From positions 496,001 to 560,000 of the forward strand of contig NZ_CP033078.1 in the NCBI RefSeq assembly GCF_003716875.1: a stretch of DNA of 64,000 bases, read 5' to 3'. Position numbers and translations under genes: made by a program. Positions 15,235 to 26,211 of the stretch are shown in pieces; the stretch's first letter is position 1, and the number at the start of each line of letters is the position of its first letter. Under the pieces are notes generated by a model. It made no database searches. It was given only the letters and a program-made list of their open reading frames with translations, and was not told where the DNA came from. Source of the DNA: Vibrio zhugei. Lineage in GTDB: Bacteria; Pseudomonadota; Gammaproteobacteria; Enterobacterales; Vibrionaceae.

Positions 15235-17118
15235 TTATTCGTCAAGGAAGCTTCTAAGGGTTTCTGAGCGGCTTGGGTGACGTAGCTTACGCAGGGCTTT
15301 CGCTTCAATCTGACGGATACGCTCACGCGTTACGTCGAATTGTTTACCCACTTCTTCCAATGTGTGGTCGGTATTCATATCAATACCAAAACGCATACGC
15401 AGCACTTTGGCTTCACGTGGCGTTAGGCCAGACAAGACATCGCGTGTTGCGCCGCGTAGGCTGGTCGATGTCGCTGAATCAAGTGGCAGCTCAAGCGTGG
15501 TATCTTCAATGAAGTCACCTAGGTGCGAGTCTTCGTCATCACCAATTGGGGTTTCCATGGAGATTGGCTCTTTCGCAATCTTCAGCACTTTACGGATCTT
15601 GTCTTCCGGCATTTGCATGCGTTCCGCCAATTCTTCCGGCAGTGGTTCTCGGCCCATTTCTTGTAGCATCTGACGAGAGATACGATTCAGTTTGTTGATC
15701 GTTTCAATCATGTGCACCGGAATACGGATCGTACGGGCTTGGTCTGCGATAGAACGGGTAATCGCCTGACGAATCCACCATGTTGCGTAAGTGGAGAATT
15801 TGTAACCACGACGGTATTCAAATTTATCCACCGCTTTCATAAGACCGATGTTACCTTCTTGGATCAGATCTAAGAACTGTAGACCACGGTTGGTGTATTT
15901 CTTGGCGATAGAAATCACCAGACGCAAGTTGGCTTCAACCATCTCTTTCTTCGCACGGCGAGCTTTCGCCTCACCGATAGACATACGACGGCTGATGTCT
16001 TTAATGCGCGTGACACTCAATGACGTTTCATTCTCGATAATATCGAGTTTTTGAATGGAACGGCGAATGTCGTCTTCGCGTGAACGAATTTTCTCAGCGT
16101 ACGGCTTGTTCGATGCTAGAACTTCGTCTAACCAAGCTTCGCTTGATTCGTTGCCGGTAAAGAGGGCAATGAACGATTTCTTCGGCATTTTTGCGTATTC
16201 AACCACGTGCTTCATGATGAGACGTTCTTGAGTACGGACGCGTTCCATTGAGTTACGCAGCGTGTTCACTAAGTGATCAAACTGTTTCGGAGTCAGACGA
16301 AACTCACGGAAAACTTCTTGAACCAAGTCGGTTGCGGAGCGAGACGCTTTACTGTCGTCGCCGTGCTCGTTAATCGCAAGCTGTAGGTTCTGGAATTGGT
16401 TGCGTAGATTGGTAAACTTCTCTAGCGCCAATTCTGGATCGATACCTACGTCTTCTTCTTCCTCGTCGGCATCGGTTTTGTTTTCGCTGTTTTCGTCATC
16501 GTCGTCGCTATCATCGTCGGCAACGTCTTTTTTGCTGGCACCTAAATCGGTTTCAACCAGCTCTGAACCGATGTGAGTCGCTGTTGGTCCTTGCGAACCA
16601 TCATCGTCAGGGTCAACAAACCCTGAAATCAAATCCGTTAAGCGTAATTCTTCAGCTTGAACTTTATCAAACTGTTCAAGAATATAAGGGATGGTACCTG
16701 GGTACTCAGCAACGGCGCTTTGTACTTGGTTAATCCCATCTTCAATACGCTTAGCAATATCGATCTCACCTTCACGGGTTAACAGTTCAACTGTGCCCAT
16801 TTCACGCATGTACATGCGAACAGGATCGGTAGTGCGACCGATTTCACTTTCTACACTTGAAAGTGCGGCTGCGGCAGCTTCTGCAGCGTCTTCATCGGTA
16901 ATATTGTTATCATCATTTAGCGCCAGATCATCGGCATCGGGTGCGGTTTCTACAACCTTAATACCCATGTCGTTAATCATTTGAATAATATCTTCTACTT
17001 GCTCTGAATCTACGATCTCAGCAGGTAAGTGGTCATTGACTTCGGCGTAGGTCAGATAGCCTTGCTCTTTGCCTTTCAGGACAAGTAGTTTCAGCTGTGA
17101 CTGCGGATTTTGATCCAT
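15235..17118 (-). CDS. rpoD: RNA polymerase primary sigma factor RpoD (sigma-70)
   Basis: This 627-residue protein directs RNA polymerase to housekeeping promoters. Region 1.1 is N-terminal (residues 1-80), followed by a long acidic non-conserved part with Asp/Glu runs (about 190-250). Region 2 contains [17 protein letters not shown], which melts the -10 element. Region 3 follows, and region 4 holds the -35-binding helix-turn-helix ([20 protein letters not shown]). The start is the ATG at 17118 ([10 protein letters not shown]), as in known RpoD proteins; the longer frame to 17169 has no family support. It is the last gene of the rpsU-yqeY-dnaG-rpoD operon. Confidence 0.98.
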   Translation of the reverse strand: MDQNPQSQLKLLVLKGKEQGYLTYAEVNDHLPAEIVDSEQVEDIIQMINDMGIKVVETAPDADDLALNDDNNITDEDAAEAAAAALSSVESEIGRTTDPVRMYMREMGTVELLTREGEIDIAKRIEDGINQVQSAVAEYPGTIPYILEQFDKVQAEELRLTDLISGFVDPDDDGSQGPTATHIGSELVETDLGASKKDVADDDSDDDDENSENKTDADEEEEDVGIDPELALEKFTNLRNQFQNLQLAINEHGDDSKASRSATDLVQEVFREFRLTPKQFDHLVNTLRNSMERVRTQERLIMKHVVEYAKMPKKSFIALFTGNESSEAWLDEVLASNKPYAEKIRSREDDIRRSIQKLDIIENETSLSVTRIKDISRRMSIGEAKARRAKKEMVEANLRLVISIAKKYTNRGLQFLDLIQEGNIGLMKAVDKFEYRRGYKFSTYATWWIRQAITRSIADQARTIRIPVHMIETINKLNRISRQMLQEMGREPLPEELAERMQMPEDKIRKVLKIAKEPISMETPIGDDEDSHLGDFIEDTTLELPLDSATSTSLRGATRDVLSGLTPREAKVLRMRFGIDMNTDHTLEEVGKQFDVTRERIRQIEAKALRKLRHPSRSETLRSFLDE

Positions 17119-17219
17119 AGACGGTATCCAACTTCGTATCTGGTGAAGGAATAAGTATGCGAAATGCAAACCACGTATTATAACAAATAGAACATAGACT
17201 GGCTAGATATTAATCAGGG

Positions 17220-18968
17220 TTACGCTTTCAAGTCGCTCATTAGCGCTAGTAGCTCCCTCTTCTCCTCGGCTGATAAACCGACGCTTCTTTCTTTAGCTAG
17301 CAGTGTTTCTATTTGTTTTTCTACACACTGGGCCAATATTTTGTCCAATGAGTCTATAAATAATTCTTCTAAATTATCGTCAACAACTGGGATATCCCAG
17401 CTTGCTAGACGAGAAAGTAATGCTTCATTTTTATGATTACGCCAATGCTCTAGCAGTTGACCAGTTCTTATATTGGGTCTTTGCGAACAATTATCAAGGA
17501 CCTCGACCAGTAAACTTAAACCGGGGATCGGTAACGCTTTCACTGGGCTAAGATCGGGCACCAATTCAGCATAGTTCGGATTTTGCAGAAGCAAAGCAAT
17601 CACCTCACGCATGGGCGTTCTTTTTATCTCTTTATGAGGTTGAGGTGCTTGGTTATTGTTCTGTTTTACGACCGGTTTTTTATAAAATCCGGTTTTTTGT
17701 TCCAAAATCCGTAGTAACTGTTCTTGTAGGTATTCGTCGGGTACCTTCTGAATCAGCGGAAGGGCGAGGGCTTCTAAAGCCGCTTTTCCTTCATTGTTGC
17801 CGACATCGACTTGTGATAATAAATTGGTAAACAGGTATTTAGACAATGGTTCGGCATTGTGTACTTCACGTTCAAACGCCTCTTTACCATGTTGTCGTAT
17901 ATAGCTGTCTGGGTCTTCACCATCAGGTAAAAATAAAAATTTTAAGACATTCCCGCTTTTTAGGTAGCCCAACGCGTTTTCAAGTGCCCGCCAAGCGGCT
18001 TCTCGTCCTGCGCGGTCACCATCGTAGCAGCACACAACAGTATTCGTTTGACGGAATAATTGCTGCAGGTGATCCCCAGTGGTTGAGGTACCCAGTGATG
18101 CCACGGAGTAATCAACACCATATTGCGCCAGTGCGACCACATCCATATAGCCTTCGACCACGAGGATTTGCGGCGGTTCACGATAGGCTTGCAATACTTC
18201 ATACAAGCCATACAATTCTTTTCCTTTATGGAAAATGGGCGTCTCTGGCGAGTTGAGGTACTTTGGCGTGCCTTCTCCGGTTATGCGCCCACCAAAGCCA
18301 ATCACACGACCACGACGGTCTCGGATCGGAAACATGATGCGCCCACGGAAACGGTCGTAGCGATTCCCTTTATCATTTTCAATGAGCATACCACCGCTGA
18401 CCAACATATCTTGTGTTGCGCGGTTTTGCCCAAAGTTTTTACGAATCAGATCCCACTCATCAGCCACATAGCCGATGCCAAATTTTTGCACAATATCGCT
18501 GCTTAAACCGCGATTTTTGAGGTAATCAATGGCGACTTTGTTGGCTGATTGACGCAGTTGCTGTTGATAAAATTGAGCGATGTTGCCCATTAAATCATAG
18601 AGATTACGTTTGGTTTCCGGGTTGGCTTTCGGTGCTTGGTTGTGTGAGTGCGAATGAGTAGAACGCTCTTCACGCGGTACATCGACACCAGCGGTGGATG
18701 CGAGTTCTTCAATGGCCTCAGGAAATTCTAGCCGCTCGTACTCCATAAGGAAGTCGATGGCGTTGCCATGTACTCCACAGCCGAAGCAATGGTAGAACTG
18801 TTTTTCCTGACTGACACTAAAAGAAGGGGATTTTTCGTTATGAAATGGACAGCAAGCTGAGTAGTTCTTGCCTGTTTTTTTAAGTTTTACTCGTGCATCA
18901 ATAATATCGACTATATCAAGTCGAGTTAAGAGATCATCGATGAAGCTACGAGGAATATGACCAGCCAT
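17220..18968 (-). CDS. dnaG: DNA primase DnaG
   Basis: This 582-residue protein makes RNA primers for replication at the fork. The N-terminal zinc domain (CCPFHNEKSPSF, then FYHCFGCG, about 38-66) binds the template. The TOPRIM catalytic core follows, with the VVEGYMDVVAL motif (about 265-275) and the DGDRAGREA acidic motif. The C-terminal third is the helicase-binding domain that contacts DnaB. Length fits gammaproteobacterial DnaG. It starts 99 bases after the yqeY stop, behind a strong hairpin, and is followed by rpoD after 101 bases. Confidence 0.98.
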   Translation of the reverse strand: MAGHIPRSFIDDLLTRLDIVDIIDARVKLKKTGKNYSACCPFHNEKSPSFSVSQEKQFYHCFGCGVHGNAIDFLMEYERLEFPEAIEELASTAGVDVPREERSTHSHSHNQAPKANPETKRNLYDLMGNIAQFYQQQLRQSANKVAIDYLKNRGLSSDIVQKFGIGYVADEWDLIRKNFGQNRATQDMLVSGGMLIENDKGNRYDRFRGRIMFPIRDRRGRVIGFGGRITGEGTPKYLNSPETPIFHKGKELYGLYEVLQAYREPPQILVVEGYMDVVALAQYGVDYSVASLGTSTTGDHLQQLFRQTNTVVCCYDGDRAGREAAWRALENALGYLKSGNVLKFLFLPDGEDPDSYIRQHGKEAFEREVHNAEPLSKYLFTNLLSQVDVGNNEGKAALEALALPLIQKVPDEYLQEQLLRILEQKTGFYKKPVVKQNNNQAPQPHKEIKRTPMREVIALLLQNPNYAELVPDLSPVKALPIPGLSLLVEVLDNCSQRPNIRTGQLLEHWRNHKNEALLSRLASWDIPVVDDNLEELFIDSLDKILAQCVEKQIETLLAKERSVGLSAEEKRELLALMSDLKA

Positions 18969-19013
18969 AAAACTTAAAAAGAAGCTCCAATAGTAATAAA
19001 GAAAAATACAAAC

Positions 19014-19046
19014 AAGCCGTGCATCTCAATGAAGAGAGCACGGCTT
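19014..19046 (-). terminator. hairpin between yqeY and dnaG
   Basis: AAGCCGTGC and GCACGGCTT form a perfect 9-bp stem with a 15-nt loop, followed on the minus strand by a T-rich stretch. The E. coli operon has a partial terminator upstream of dnaG that keeps primase levels below S21 levels. This hairpin probably does the same, placed after the inserted yqeY gene. Confidence 0.75.
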
Positions 19047-19067
19047 GATGTAATTAGGGGCTGGGTT

Positions 19068-19511
19068 TTATGCGAGTTTCGTTTTCACTAATCCGCTAAC
19101 TTTCCCCATATCAGCGCGCCCTTGAAGTTGCGGCTTCAAAAGTGCCATTACTTTACCCATGTCTTGCATGCCTGACGCTGAACTTTCCGTAATCGCATTA
19201 TCAATGAATGCGGAGACTTCTTCTTCAGTTAAAGGTTGAGGCATAAAATCCTCAAGGATTGTAATTTCAGCTTTTTCCGCTGCAGCAAGATCTTCACGAC
19301 CTGCTGATTCATATTGAGCAAATGAATCGCGACGCTGTTTAACCATCTTAGTCAATACAGCAACGATGTCATCGTCGGAAAGAGTAATCTTTTCGTCGAC
19401 TTCACGCTGTTTAATGGCTGATAAGGCCAAACGAATTGTGCCAAGGCGTTGTTTATCCCTGGCCTTCATCGCTAATTTTTGCTCTTCTTTGAGTTGATCA
19501 ATAAGAGCCAT
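19068..19511 (-). CDS. yqeY: GatB/YqeY domain protein
   Basis: This 147-residue protein is a full YqeY-domain protein (MALIDQLKEEQKLAMKARDK at the start). It is related to the C-terminal helical domain of the amidotransferase subunit GatB and is believed to bind tRNA, though its role when alone is not established. I chose the ATG at 19511 because AGGAA lies 8 bases upstream. It follows rpsU by 27 bases, so the two are surely co-transcribed. Insertion of yqeY between rpsU and dnaG is common in Vibrio and relatives. Confidence 0.93.
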   Translation of the reverse strand: MALIDQLKEEQKLAMKARDKQRLGTIRLALSAIKQREVDEKITLSDDDIVAVLTKMVKQRRDSFAQYESAGREDLAAAEKAEITILEDFMPQPLTEEEVSAFIDNAITESSASGMQDMGKVMALLKPQLQGRADMGKVSGLVKTKLA

Positions 19512-19538
19512 AACCAATTCCTATGTTGAAATTAGTTA

Positions 19539-19754
19539 TTAGTACAAGCGAACGCGACGTGCGTTTTCACGAGCAAGCTTTTTAGCGTGACGCTTTTGAG
19601 CTGCTGCTTTAGCGCGTTTGCGAACGGTAGTTGGTTTTTCATAGTGCTCACGACGACGCACTTCAGAAAGGATACCTGCTTTTTCACAAGAGCGCTTAAA
19701 ACGACGTAGAGCTACGTCGAACGGTTCGTTTTCACGTACTTTAACTACTGGCAT
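19539..19754 (-). CDS. rpsU: 30S ribosomal protein S21
   Basis: This 71-residue, very basic protein opens with [21 protein letters not shown] and ends with an Arg/Lys-rich helix, as in all S21 proteins. S21 sits near the anti-Shine-Dalgarno region of 16S rRNA and supports translation initiation. It is the first gene of the operon. A GAGGTGAAAGGC ribosome binding region lies just upstream. Confidence 0.98.
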
Positions 19755-19874
19755 ATGCCTTTCACCTCGGGGATTAATTCGTTAATGCTGATTTCTCTTT
19801 ACCGTTACAAACGTTCTTTTCTAGGAAAAGGCGTTGAACGGGTTTTTCACCAGCGAGATCAAAAATGGTGCGGA

Positions 19875-19904
19875 ATTTTAATCCGAACACCATCGCTTTG
19901 TAAA
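19875..19904 (-). promoter_or_regulatory. candidate sigma-70 promoter of the rpsU operon
   Basis: On the minus strand TTTACA (19904-19899) and TAAAAT (19880-19875) are 18 bases apart, about 120 bases before rpsU. The assignment rests on consensus likeness only. Confidence 0.45.
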
Positions 19905-20006
19905 GACTTTTATCGCCGATAGTCTGTACAAAATTTGTTTGTAATGCAAACCCGAGGTAACATGACGCCAATTTAGAATTAACCACGATGGCGTGCGAAG
20001 AAAATT

Positions 20007-21023
20007 ATGCGCATTTTAGGTATCGAAACCTCTTGTGATGAGACGGGTATTGCGATTTACGATGATGAGCAGGGCTTATTATCACATCAATTATACAGCC
20101 AAGTAAAATTGCATGCAGATTATGGCGGAGTAGTGCCGGAGTTGGCCTCTCGTGACCATGTCAAAAAAGCCGTGCCATTAATAAAACAGGCGTTAGCGGA
20201 CGCCAAACTGACGCCCGCCGATATCGATGGCGTGGCGTATACCGCCGGTCCGGGATTAGTCGGCGCGCTGCTAGTGGGCGCTACCATTGGGCGTAGTTTA
20301 GCCTATGCGTGGGGTGTGCCTGCTGTGGCGGTCCATCATATGGAAGGCCATTTGCTCGCTCCGATGTTAGAAGACTCTCCACCGGAGTTTCCGTTTATCG
20401 CGATGCTGGTCTCTGGCGGACACACCATGATTGTTGAAGTGCGTGGCATCGGTGATTACACCATTTTAGGGGAGTCGATTGATGATGCGGCCGGTGAAGC
20501 GTTTGATAAAACCGCCAAACTGATGGGGCTGGATTACCCCGGTGGACCGTTGCTGGCGAAATTGGCGGAAAAAGGCACGCCAGGGCGCTTTAAATTCCCG
20601 CGTCCGATGACGGACCGCCCAGGGCTCGATATGAGTTTCTCTGGATTAAAAACCTTTACGGCGAACACCATCGCGGCGAATGAGAATGATGAGCAAACCC
20701 GCGCCGATATCGCCTATGCATTCCAAGAAGCGGTATGTGATACGTTAGCGATTAAGTGCAAACGAGCGTTGCAGCAGACTGGATTAAAACGCATTGTGAT
20801 CGCCGGTGGGGTGAGCGCGAATATTTCGCTGCGTCAGTCACTCGAAGCGTTAGCCAATAAAGTGGGCGGAAGTGTGCATTATCCACGGACTGAGTTCTGT
20901 ACGGATAACGGCGCGATGATTGCCTACGCGGGCATGCAGCGTTTGAAAAATAACGAAGTGACCGATTTGAGCATTGAAGCTCGTCCTCGTTGGCCGATTG
21001 ATGAGTTATCTCCCATCGCTTAG
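20007..21023 (+). CDS. tsaD: tRNA N6-adenosine threonylcarbamoyltransferase TsaD
   Basis: This 338-residue protein transfers threonylcarbamoyl to A37 of tRNAs that read ANN codons, working with TsaB, TsaC and TsaE. It has the ASKHA-fold ATPase motifs: an N-terminal [10 protein letters not shown], the metal-binding His111 and His115 (VHHMEGH), SGGHTMIV and the C-terminal GGVSAN and DNGAMIAY blocks. It is divergent from rpsU with 252 bases between, the same arrangement as in E. coli and V. cholerae. An intrinsic terminator follows it. Confidence 0.98.
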   Translation: MRILGIETSCDETGIAIYDDEQGLLSHQLYSQVKLHADYGGVVPELASRDHVKKAVPLIKQALADAKLTPADIDGVAYTAGPGLVGALLVGATIGRSLAYAWGVPAVAVHHMEGHLLAPMLEDSPPEFPFIAMLVSGGHTMIVEVRGIGDYTILGESIDDAAGEAFDKTAKLMGLDYPGGPLLAKLAEKGTPGRFKFPRPMTDRPGLDMSFSGLKTFTANTIAANENDEQTRADIAYAFQEAVCDTLAIKCKRALQQTGLKRIVIAGGVSANISLRQSLEALANKVGGSVHYPRTEFCTDNGAMIAYAGMQRLKNNEVTDLSIEARPRWPIDELSPIA

Positions 21024-21056
21024 CCGCCATGGATGCGAAGCTGTTGACAATAAAAT

Positions 21057-21082
21057 GGTCGCCAATCAGGCGGCCTTTTTTT
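21057..21082 (+). terminator. terminator between tsaD and plsY
   Basis: GGTCGCC and GGCGGCC pair (one G-T) around AATCA, followed by a run of T. It lies between convergent genes. Confidence 0.8.
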
Positions 21083-21100
21083 CGTCTTGTCGGTCAAGAT

Positions 21101-21700
21101 TCACGACTTGGATTGTTTGTCACCGAATTTGGGTTCGGTGCCTAAGAGGAGTCGACGAATATTTTGATGGTGGCGTAAAACAATTAAGCAACACAACATA
21201 GACACAGGCAGAGTGTATTGTGGGTTGACCATCCAAGTGTAGAGTGGGGTAAGTAGGGCGGTAATGATCGCAGCTAATGAGGAAAACCGAAACACGGCAA
21301 CGGTCACAAGCCAAGTGAGCATACTCATCAGCGCCAAACTTAAGCCGATAGGGGCAATCGCACCCAAGGCAGTCGCGACGCCTTTGCCACCACGAAAATG
21401 GAAAAAAATGGGGTACATGTGGCCTAGGCAAGCGGCAATGGCAATCACACCAAGCACAAACGCATCGATGCCCAAAAAGTAACTGCCCCATACGGGAATC
21501 GTGCCTTTGAGCATGTCCACCAAGAAAACTGCTGATGCGGCTTTTTTGCCCCCCAAACGCAATATATTGGTCGCGCCTGGGTTCATTGAGCCGGACAATC
21601 TGGGATCGGGTAAGCGAACCAAACGACAAATTAACACGGCACTGGAAATTGACCCGAGCAAATACGCGAAAATAGTCATAATTAGGGCCAGTGGCGTCAT
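21101..21700 (-). CDS. plsY: glycerol-3-phosphate acyltransferase PlsY
   Basis: This 199-residue integral membrane protein has about five hydrophobic helices. It uses acyl-phosphate from PlsX to acylate glycerol 3-phosphate, the first step of phospholipid synthesis. The three conserved loops are visible: GSISSA with R in the first, GSMNPGATN in the first to second, and FRGGKGVAT in the third with the catalytic region around CLGHMYP. The gene converges on tsaD and diverges from folB, as in other gammaproteobacteria. Confidence 0.96.
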   Translation of the reverse strand: MTPLALIMTIFAYLLGSISSAVLICRLVRLPDPRLSGSMNPGATNILRLGGKKAASAVFLVDMLKGTIPVWGSYFLGIDAFVLGVIAIAACLGHMYPIFFHFRGGKGVATALGAIAPIGLSLALMSMLTWLVTVAVFRFSSLAAIITALLTPLYTWMVNPQYTLPVSMLCCLIVLRHHQNIRRLLLGTEPKFGDKQSKS

Positions 21701-21881
21701 AGGTGCCTCGAGGTTATGGTTCGTGTCTGACAGTCTACCATTGTGTGCGTGAATGGATCGGAAAAAAAAGAGTTGGATTTCACATTTTGATATTGTTTCG
21801 GTATATCATAGCGTGACACTGAAATAGTACGATTTTTTAAGCAGTTTGGGTATCCGACCTGTTAAAGGAAATAAGTAAATT

Positions 21882-22235
21882 ATGGATAAAGTTTTTATCG
21901 ACCAATTGGATGTCATTGCCACAATTGGTGTCTATGACTGGGAACAACAGATCAAACAGAAGTTAACGCTTGATATTGAAATGGCCCATGATAATCGCCC
22001 GGCTGGATTAAGCGATAATGTGGCGGATGCGTTGGATTACGCCTCGGTCAGTCAGGCCATTTTGCAGCATGTGGAAGGCGGCGCATTTTTGCTGGTCGAG
22101 AGGGTGGCTGAAGAGATCGCCGATTTGGTTATGTCGCAATTTAATGTGCCTTGGATCCGAGTGACCGTTGCGAAACCGAAAGCCGTTGCCCAAGCACGCA
22201 GTGTCGGAGTTGTGATTGAACGAGGACACGTATGA
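21882..22235 (+). CDS. folB: dihydroneopterin aldolase FolB
   Basis: This 117-residue enzyme cleaves 7,8-dihydroneopterin to 6-hydroxymethyl-dihydropterin in folate synthesis. It shows the family opening MDKVFIDQLDVIATIGVYDWEQ with the catalytic Glu of YDWEQ, the DYASVSQAI segment, and the Lys in VTVAKPKAV. It overlaps folK by four bases, so the product can pass to the next enzyme encoded in the same transcript. Confidence 0.97.
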   Translation: MDKVFIDQLDVIATIGVYDWEQQIKQKLTLDIEMAHDNRPAGLSDNVADALDYASVSQAILQHVEGGAFLLVERVAEEIADLVMSQFNVPWIRVTVAKPKAVAQARSVGVVIERGHV

Positions 22236-22732
22236 TCACCACCTATGTTGGCATAGGCAGTAATATTGACCGCTACACCCATGTTGAGGCGGCAATACAA
22301 GAGCTCTCTCAATTGGGAACCGAGCTCAACATCTCGACCATTTATGAGTCGTTACCCATTGGGTTTGATGGCCGCCCTTTTTTTAATTTGGTGGCCGAGT
22401 TTAGAACATCGTTATCCTTAGCAGAGCTGGCTAGGCAGTTGCGTGACATAGAATTACGTTGGGGGCGATCGGAACAAGCGCAAAAAAATGAGGATCGCAC
22501 GTTGGATCTCGACATTGTGCTTTATGGCGATGTTTGCTCTACGCAAAAACCTGAGCTTCCGCGTTCAGATATTTATCGCTTTCCTTTTGTTATTCAGCCT
22601 TTATTTGAATTGTGTCCGGAACTTATTCTGCCCGGTGACGGTCGTTCTATACGGCAGATCTGGTTACAGTCAGATCACTTACACCTCATCACACCAGTAG
22701 AAACTTGGTTTAATATAACAACGATAGAGTAA
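22232..22732 (+). CDS. folK: 2-amino-4-hydroxy-6-hydroxymethyldihydropteridine pyrophosphokinase FolK
   Basis: This 166-residue kinase adds pyrophosphate from ATP to the FolB product. It carries GIGSNIDR at the N-terminus, FFNLVAEF and the [13 protein letters not shown] active-site signature (about 89-101) that binds two magnesium ions. It overlaps folB and is 4 bases from uppP, forming a three-gene unit. Confidence 0.96.
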   Translation: MITTYVGIGSNIDRYTHVEAAIQELSQLGTELNISTIYESLPIGFDGRPFFNLVAEFRTSLSLAELARQLRDIELRWGRSEQAQKNEDRTLDLDIVLYGDVCSTQKPELPRSDIYRFPFVIQPLFELCPELILPGDGRSIRQIWLQSDHLHLITPVETWFNITTIE

Positions 22733-22736
22733 TTTA

Positions 22737-23507
22737 ATGGATATAATTCAGAGTGCTATCCTCGGATTGGTTGAAGGCGTTACAGAGTTCCTTCCGATTT
22801 CGTCAACCGGACATTTGATTGTAGTCAGTGAGTGGCTAGGCTTACCACAAAGTGATAGTAATAAAGCATTTGAAGTGATCATTCAGTTATCGGCAATTTT
22901 AGCGGTACTGACCAATTATAAAGAACGTCTTCACCCCAAGCATATTGCGCTTTGGGTGAAAGTCTTTATTGCTTTTCTACCGATCGCAGCGATTGGTTTC
23001 CTGCTAAAAGATGAAGTGAAATCGCTGTTTACGATTACCGTTGTGCCTATCATGTTTATCGTCGGGGGGGTCATCTTCTTATGGATGGAACACTACCTCA
23101 AAGGTCGTGAACCGACGACGCATTCGTTAGATACGATTACTTATCGTCAAGCGATGGCCATTGGTATTGCGCAAGTGTTTGCGTTAATTCCGGGGACGAG
23201 CCGTGCGGGATCCACCATTGTTGGGGCGTTGCTGGCTGGCGTTAATCGTACAGTGAGTGCGGAATTTTCTTTCTTGTTAGCCTTACCTGTGATGGTCGCG
23301 GCGGGCGGCTTAGAGCTCTTGGAAAACTATAAAGATTTCTCTCACGCTCAATTAACTACCTTGGTCGTGGGGTTTGTGGTGAGTTATCTATCGGCTTGGA
23401 TCGTAATGAAATTGTTCTTAGCCTTTTTGAATCGCTTTACCTTTAACGCTTTTGGTATTTATCGCATCATTTTTGGTGCTGCTTTACTGTTGTGGTTGTA
23501 TGCGTAA
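22737..23507 (+). CDS. uppP: undecaprenyl-diphosphatase UppP (BacA)
   Basis: This 256-residue inner-membrane enzyme recycles the lipid carrier undecaprenyl diphosphate to the monophosphate for peptidoglycan and O-antigen synthesis. The two family signatures are present: [15 protein letters not shown] (about 14-28) with the catalytic Glu, and PGTSRAGST (about 155-163) with the essential Ser and Arg. The rest is hydrophobic helices. It is probably co-transcribed with folB-folK. Confidence 0.97.
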   Translation: MDIIQSAILGLVEGVTEFLPISSTGHLIVVSEWLGLPQSDSNKAFEVIIQLSAILAVLTNYKERLHPKHIALWVKVFIAFLPIAAIGFLLKDEVKSLFTITVVPIMFIVGGVIFLWMEHYLKGREPTTHSLDTITYRQAMAIGIAQVFALIPGTSRAGSTIVGALLAGVNRTVSAEFSFLLALPVMVAAGGLELLENYKDFSHAQLTTLVVGFVVSYLSAWIVMKLFLAFLNRFTFNAFGIYRIIFGAALLLWLYA

Positions 23508-23630
23508 CGCGTCTTGAACTCGCTAACGATGCGATGTGCAGACGGTTAAGCGTGCTTAGAGCAAGCGCTAGCATATTCGATCCTATAGATGCCATATGCT
23601 ATAACAGAAGCCATTCGTAATGTTTAACGT

Positions 23631-23656
23631 ATTATGCCGCTTAATTGCGGCATAAT
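23631..23656. terminator. hairpin between uppP and ftsB
   Basis: A perfect 10-bp inverted repeat, ATTATGCCGC with GCGGCATAAT and a 6-nt loop, is followed by TTTC. It lies just before ftsB and can end the folB-folK-uppP transcript. Confidence 0.7.
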
Positions 23657-23678
23657 TTTCAATGATGAGTAGAAATTT

Positions 23679-23972
23679 ATGCGCGTCTTTGCAGTGGCAT
23701 TGATGGTATTACTCGGCATTTTGCAATACACACTTTGGTTTGGAAAAAACGGAGTGTCGGATTATCAAAAAGTGTCGAGTGAAATCGCAGCCCAAGAAAA
23801 AGTGAATGCGAATTTGCATGAGCGTAATCAAGAAATGTTTGCGGAGATCGATGATTTGCGCAAAGGAAAAGATGCGATTGAAGAGCGGGCACGCCATGAG
23901 CTCGGTTTGGTAAAAAAAGGCGAAACGTTTTATCGCATTATTGGGGACGACAATAAGGAAGACGCTCAATGA
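23679..23972 (+). CDS. ftsB: cell division protein FtsB
   Basis: This 97-residue bitopic inner-membrane protein has one N-terminal transmembrane helix (about 4-20) and a periplasmic coiled coil, followed by the conserved [17 protein letters not shown] tail. With FtsL and FtsQ it forms the divisome complex that activates septal peptidoglycan synthesis. It overlaps ispD by four bases. Confidence 0.96.
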   Translation: MRVFAVALMVLLGILQYTLWFGKNGVSDYQKVSSEIAAQEKVNANLHERNQEMFAEIDDLRKGKDAIEERARHELGLVKKGETFYRIIGDDNKEDAQ

Positions 23973-24670
23973 TCGCAACAATTACAGCGATTGTTCCCGC
24001 GGCGGGTATTGGCAGCCGCATGAGAGCCGATCGTCCCAAGCAATATTTGTCGTTACTAGGCAAAACCGTGTTAGAGCACACGGTCGAGAAACTGCTCAGC
24101 CATCCCAATATTGGTCAGGTGGTGGTCGCGGTGAGTGATGATGATCCTTACTATGCACAGTTAGCCCTCGCTCAACACCCACGGGTTATTTCTGTGCGTG
24201 GTGGCGATGAACGTGCACATTCGGTGCTGTCAGCGTTAGACTATGTCCACCATCACATACCAAGCGAATGGGTTATGGTGCACGATGCGGCGAGACCGTG
24301 TGTGCATTTGTCCGATATTACCCAGTTGATTGACGCTGTGATCACTCATGATGTTGGGGGCATTTTGGCTGCGCCAGTTCGCGATACCATGAAGCGTTCC
24401 GGAGCCGATAATTCCATTACTCATACCGTTGACAGGCAAGCGCTGTGGCATGCGCTTACGCCGCAAATGTTTCGTACTGAGGCGTTATTAACAACATTAG
24501 GGGATGCTCTGCAACAAGGTGTCACTTTAACGGATGAAGCCTCGGCATTTGAATGGATCGGCCAACAGCCAGCGCTTATTGCTGGGCGTTCTGATAATAT
24601 TAAAATTACTCAACCTGAAGATCTCGCATTAGCCGAGTTTTATTTACGACGTGATAAGGAGTCGACATGA
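23969..24670 (+). CDS. ispD: 2-C-methyl-D-erythritol 4-phosphate cytidylyltransferase IspD
   Basis: This 233-residue enzyme joins CTP and MEP in the non-mevalonate isoprenoid pathway. The nucleotide-binding loop [17 protein letters not shown] is at residues 10-26. VHDAARPCV and the KITQPEDL segment near the end are further signatures. It overlaps ftsB upstream and ispF downstream by four bases each, showing tight translational coupling. Confidence 0.97.
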   Translation: MIATITAIVPAAGIGSRMRADRPKQYLSLLGKTVLEHTVEKLLSHPNIGQVVVAVSDDDPYYAQLALAQHPRVISVRGGDERAHSVLSALDYVHHHIPSEWVMVHDAARPCVHLSDITQLIDAVITHDVGGILAAPVRDTMKRSGADNSITHTVDRQALWHALTPQMFRTEALLTTLGDALQQGVTLTDEASAFEWIGQQPALIAGRSDNIKITQPEDLALAEFYLRRDKEST

Positions 24671-25143
24671 TACGAGTTGGCCATGGTTTTGATGTACATA
24701 AATTTGGTGGCGAAGGCCCGGTGATAATTGGTGGTGTGGCCATTCCTTATGAACTCGGTTTGATTGCTCACTCTGATGGTGATGTGGCTTTGCATGCGCT
24801 CTGTGATGCGTTGTTAGGTGCCATCGCTGAAGGCGATATTGGCCGACACTTCCCTGATACTGACGATCAATGGAAGGGAGCGAACAGTCGTGATTTACTC
24901 AAAGATGTGTATCGCCGTGTTAAAGAGTGTGGCTATATTTTAGGCAATACCGATATCACCATTATTGCGCAAGCCCCTAAGATGGCGCCCCATATTGAAG
25001 ACATGTGTGCCGCGATTGCTCACGATCTCGAATGTGAACTTGGGCAAGTCAATGTGAAAGCAACGACCAGTGAACGCCTCGGATTTACTGGGCGTAAAGA
25101 AGGCATTGCATGTGAAGCTGTGGTGTTGTTGACCCGAGCGTAA
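24667..25143 (+). CDS. ispF: 2-C-methyl-D-erythritol 2,4-cyclodiphosphate synthase IspF
   Basis: This 158-residue enzyme forms the cyclodiphosphate two steps after IspD (IspE acts between). Zinc-binding GHGFDVH (Asp8, His10), the [20 protein letters not shown] block and FPDTD are all present. The enzyme forms trimers. It shares a transcript with ispD and is followed after 21 bases by truD. Confidence 0.98.
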   Translation: MIRVGHGFDVHKFGGEGPVIIGGVAIPYELGLIAHSDGDVALHALCDALLGAIAEGDIGRHFPDTDDQWKGANSRDLLKDVYRRVKECGYILGNTDITIIAQAPKMAPHIEDMCAAIAHDLECELGQVNVKATTSERLGFTGRKEGIACEAVVLLTRA

Positions 25144-25164
25144 AGCAGACGGAAAAGAGAAAAA

Positions 25165-26211
25165 ATGACAGATATATTATCCCCTTTTGCTTATTTGTGC
25201 GGCCAACCGACAGCGAAAGCGAAGTTAAAAGCGAAACCTGAGCATTTTCGAGTCATAGAAAACTTAGGCTACGATCTTTCAGGCCAGGGTGAGCATTGGA
25301 TGGTACGCATTCGCAAAACCGGTGAAAATACCAGTTTTGTCGCCAATGAACTGGCGAAAGCTTGTGGCGTGAAATCCAAAGATGTCAGTTGGGCAGGATT
25401 GAAAGATCGCCATGCCGTGACTGAGCAGTGGCTGAGTGTGCATCTTCCCGGTCATGTGGAACCGGATCTGACGGATTTTTTGCAAGCGCACGACACCATT
25501 GAGGTGCTAGAAACCACACGCCATCATAAAAAATTGCGCCCGGGTGATTTACAAGGCAATGCCTTTGAAGTGGTGCTCTCTGAAGTGACCGATGTCGAGG
25601 ATGTGTTGGCTCGCTTGGCAACGGTAAAAGAGCAGGGGGTTCCCAATTACTTTGGTAGCCAACGCTTTGGTCGTGAGGGCAATAATTTACACGAAGCCCG
25701 TCGTTGGGGACGCGAAAACGTACGCACTCGGAATAGCAACAAGCGCAGTATGTATCTTTCGACCGCACGTTCTTGGATATTTAACCACATTGTCTCTCAG
25801 CGTATTGAGCAGGGGATTTTTGATCGTGTGATGGTTGGCGATGTGGTGCAAAGCAACGGCGAGTTGCGCTTAGTTGATGAGGCGATGGTCCCATCACTGC
25901 AGGCGGATGTGGATCAGCAACAAGCGATGATCACTGCTGCCATGGCGGGTGATAATGCGCTACCTACGCAAGGGCAAGTGTTAGACATTGAACAGTCTTG
26001 CCTTGATCAAGAAGACGACCTTATGGCCTTGATTCGCGGTAATCGGATGCGTCATGATCGTCGTGGGGTGTCTTTGCACGCGCAAAACTTTCACTGGAGT
26101 GTCGATAACGATATGATTACATTAAAATTCGAGTTGGATTCTGGTAGTTTTGCTACTGCAATCACTCGCGAGCTTATCGACGAAATCCCAGTAGAGCGTC
26201 AGTATGACTGA
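25165..26211 (+). CDS. truD: tRNA pseudouridine(13) synthase TruD
   Basis: This 348-residue enzyme makes pseudouridine 13 in tRNA-Glu and some other RNAs. The catalytic aspartate is in [12 protein letters not shown] (Asp81). The TruD insertion domain lies between about 155 and 300, after the [12 protein letters not shown] motif. It overlaps surE by 8 bases. Confidence 0.97.
   Translation: MTDILSPFAYLCGQPTAKAKLKAKPEHFRVIENLGYDLSGQGEHWMVRIRKTGENTSFVANELAKACGVKSKDVSWAGLKDRHAVTEQWLSVHLPGHVEPDLTDFLQAHDTIEVLETTRHHKKLRPGDLQGNAFEVVLSEVTDVEDVLARLATVKEQGVPNYFGSQRFGREGNNLHEARRWGRENVRTRNSNKRSMYLSTARSWIFNHIVSQRIEQGIFDRVMVGDVVQSNGELRLVDEAMVPSLQADVDQQQAMITAAMAGDNALPTQGQVLDIEQSCLDQEDDLMALIRGNRMRHDRRGVSLHAQNFHWSVDNDMITLKFELDSGSFATAITRELIDEIPVERQYD

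Noticed and set aside
19774..19986. 70-residue open frame upstream of rpsU on the minus strand
   Set aside because: It covers the divergent promoter region of rpsU and tsaD, has no ribosome binding site and no family likeness.
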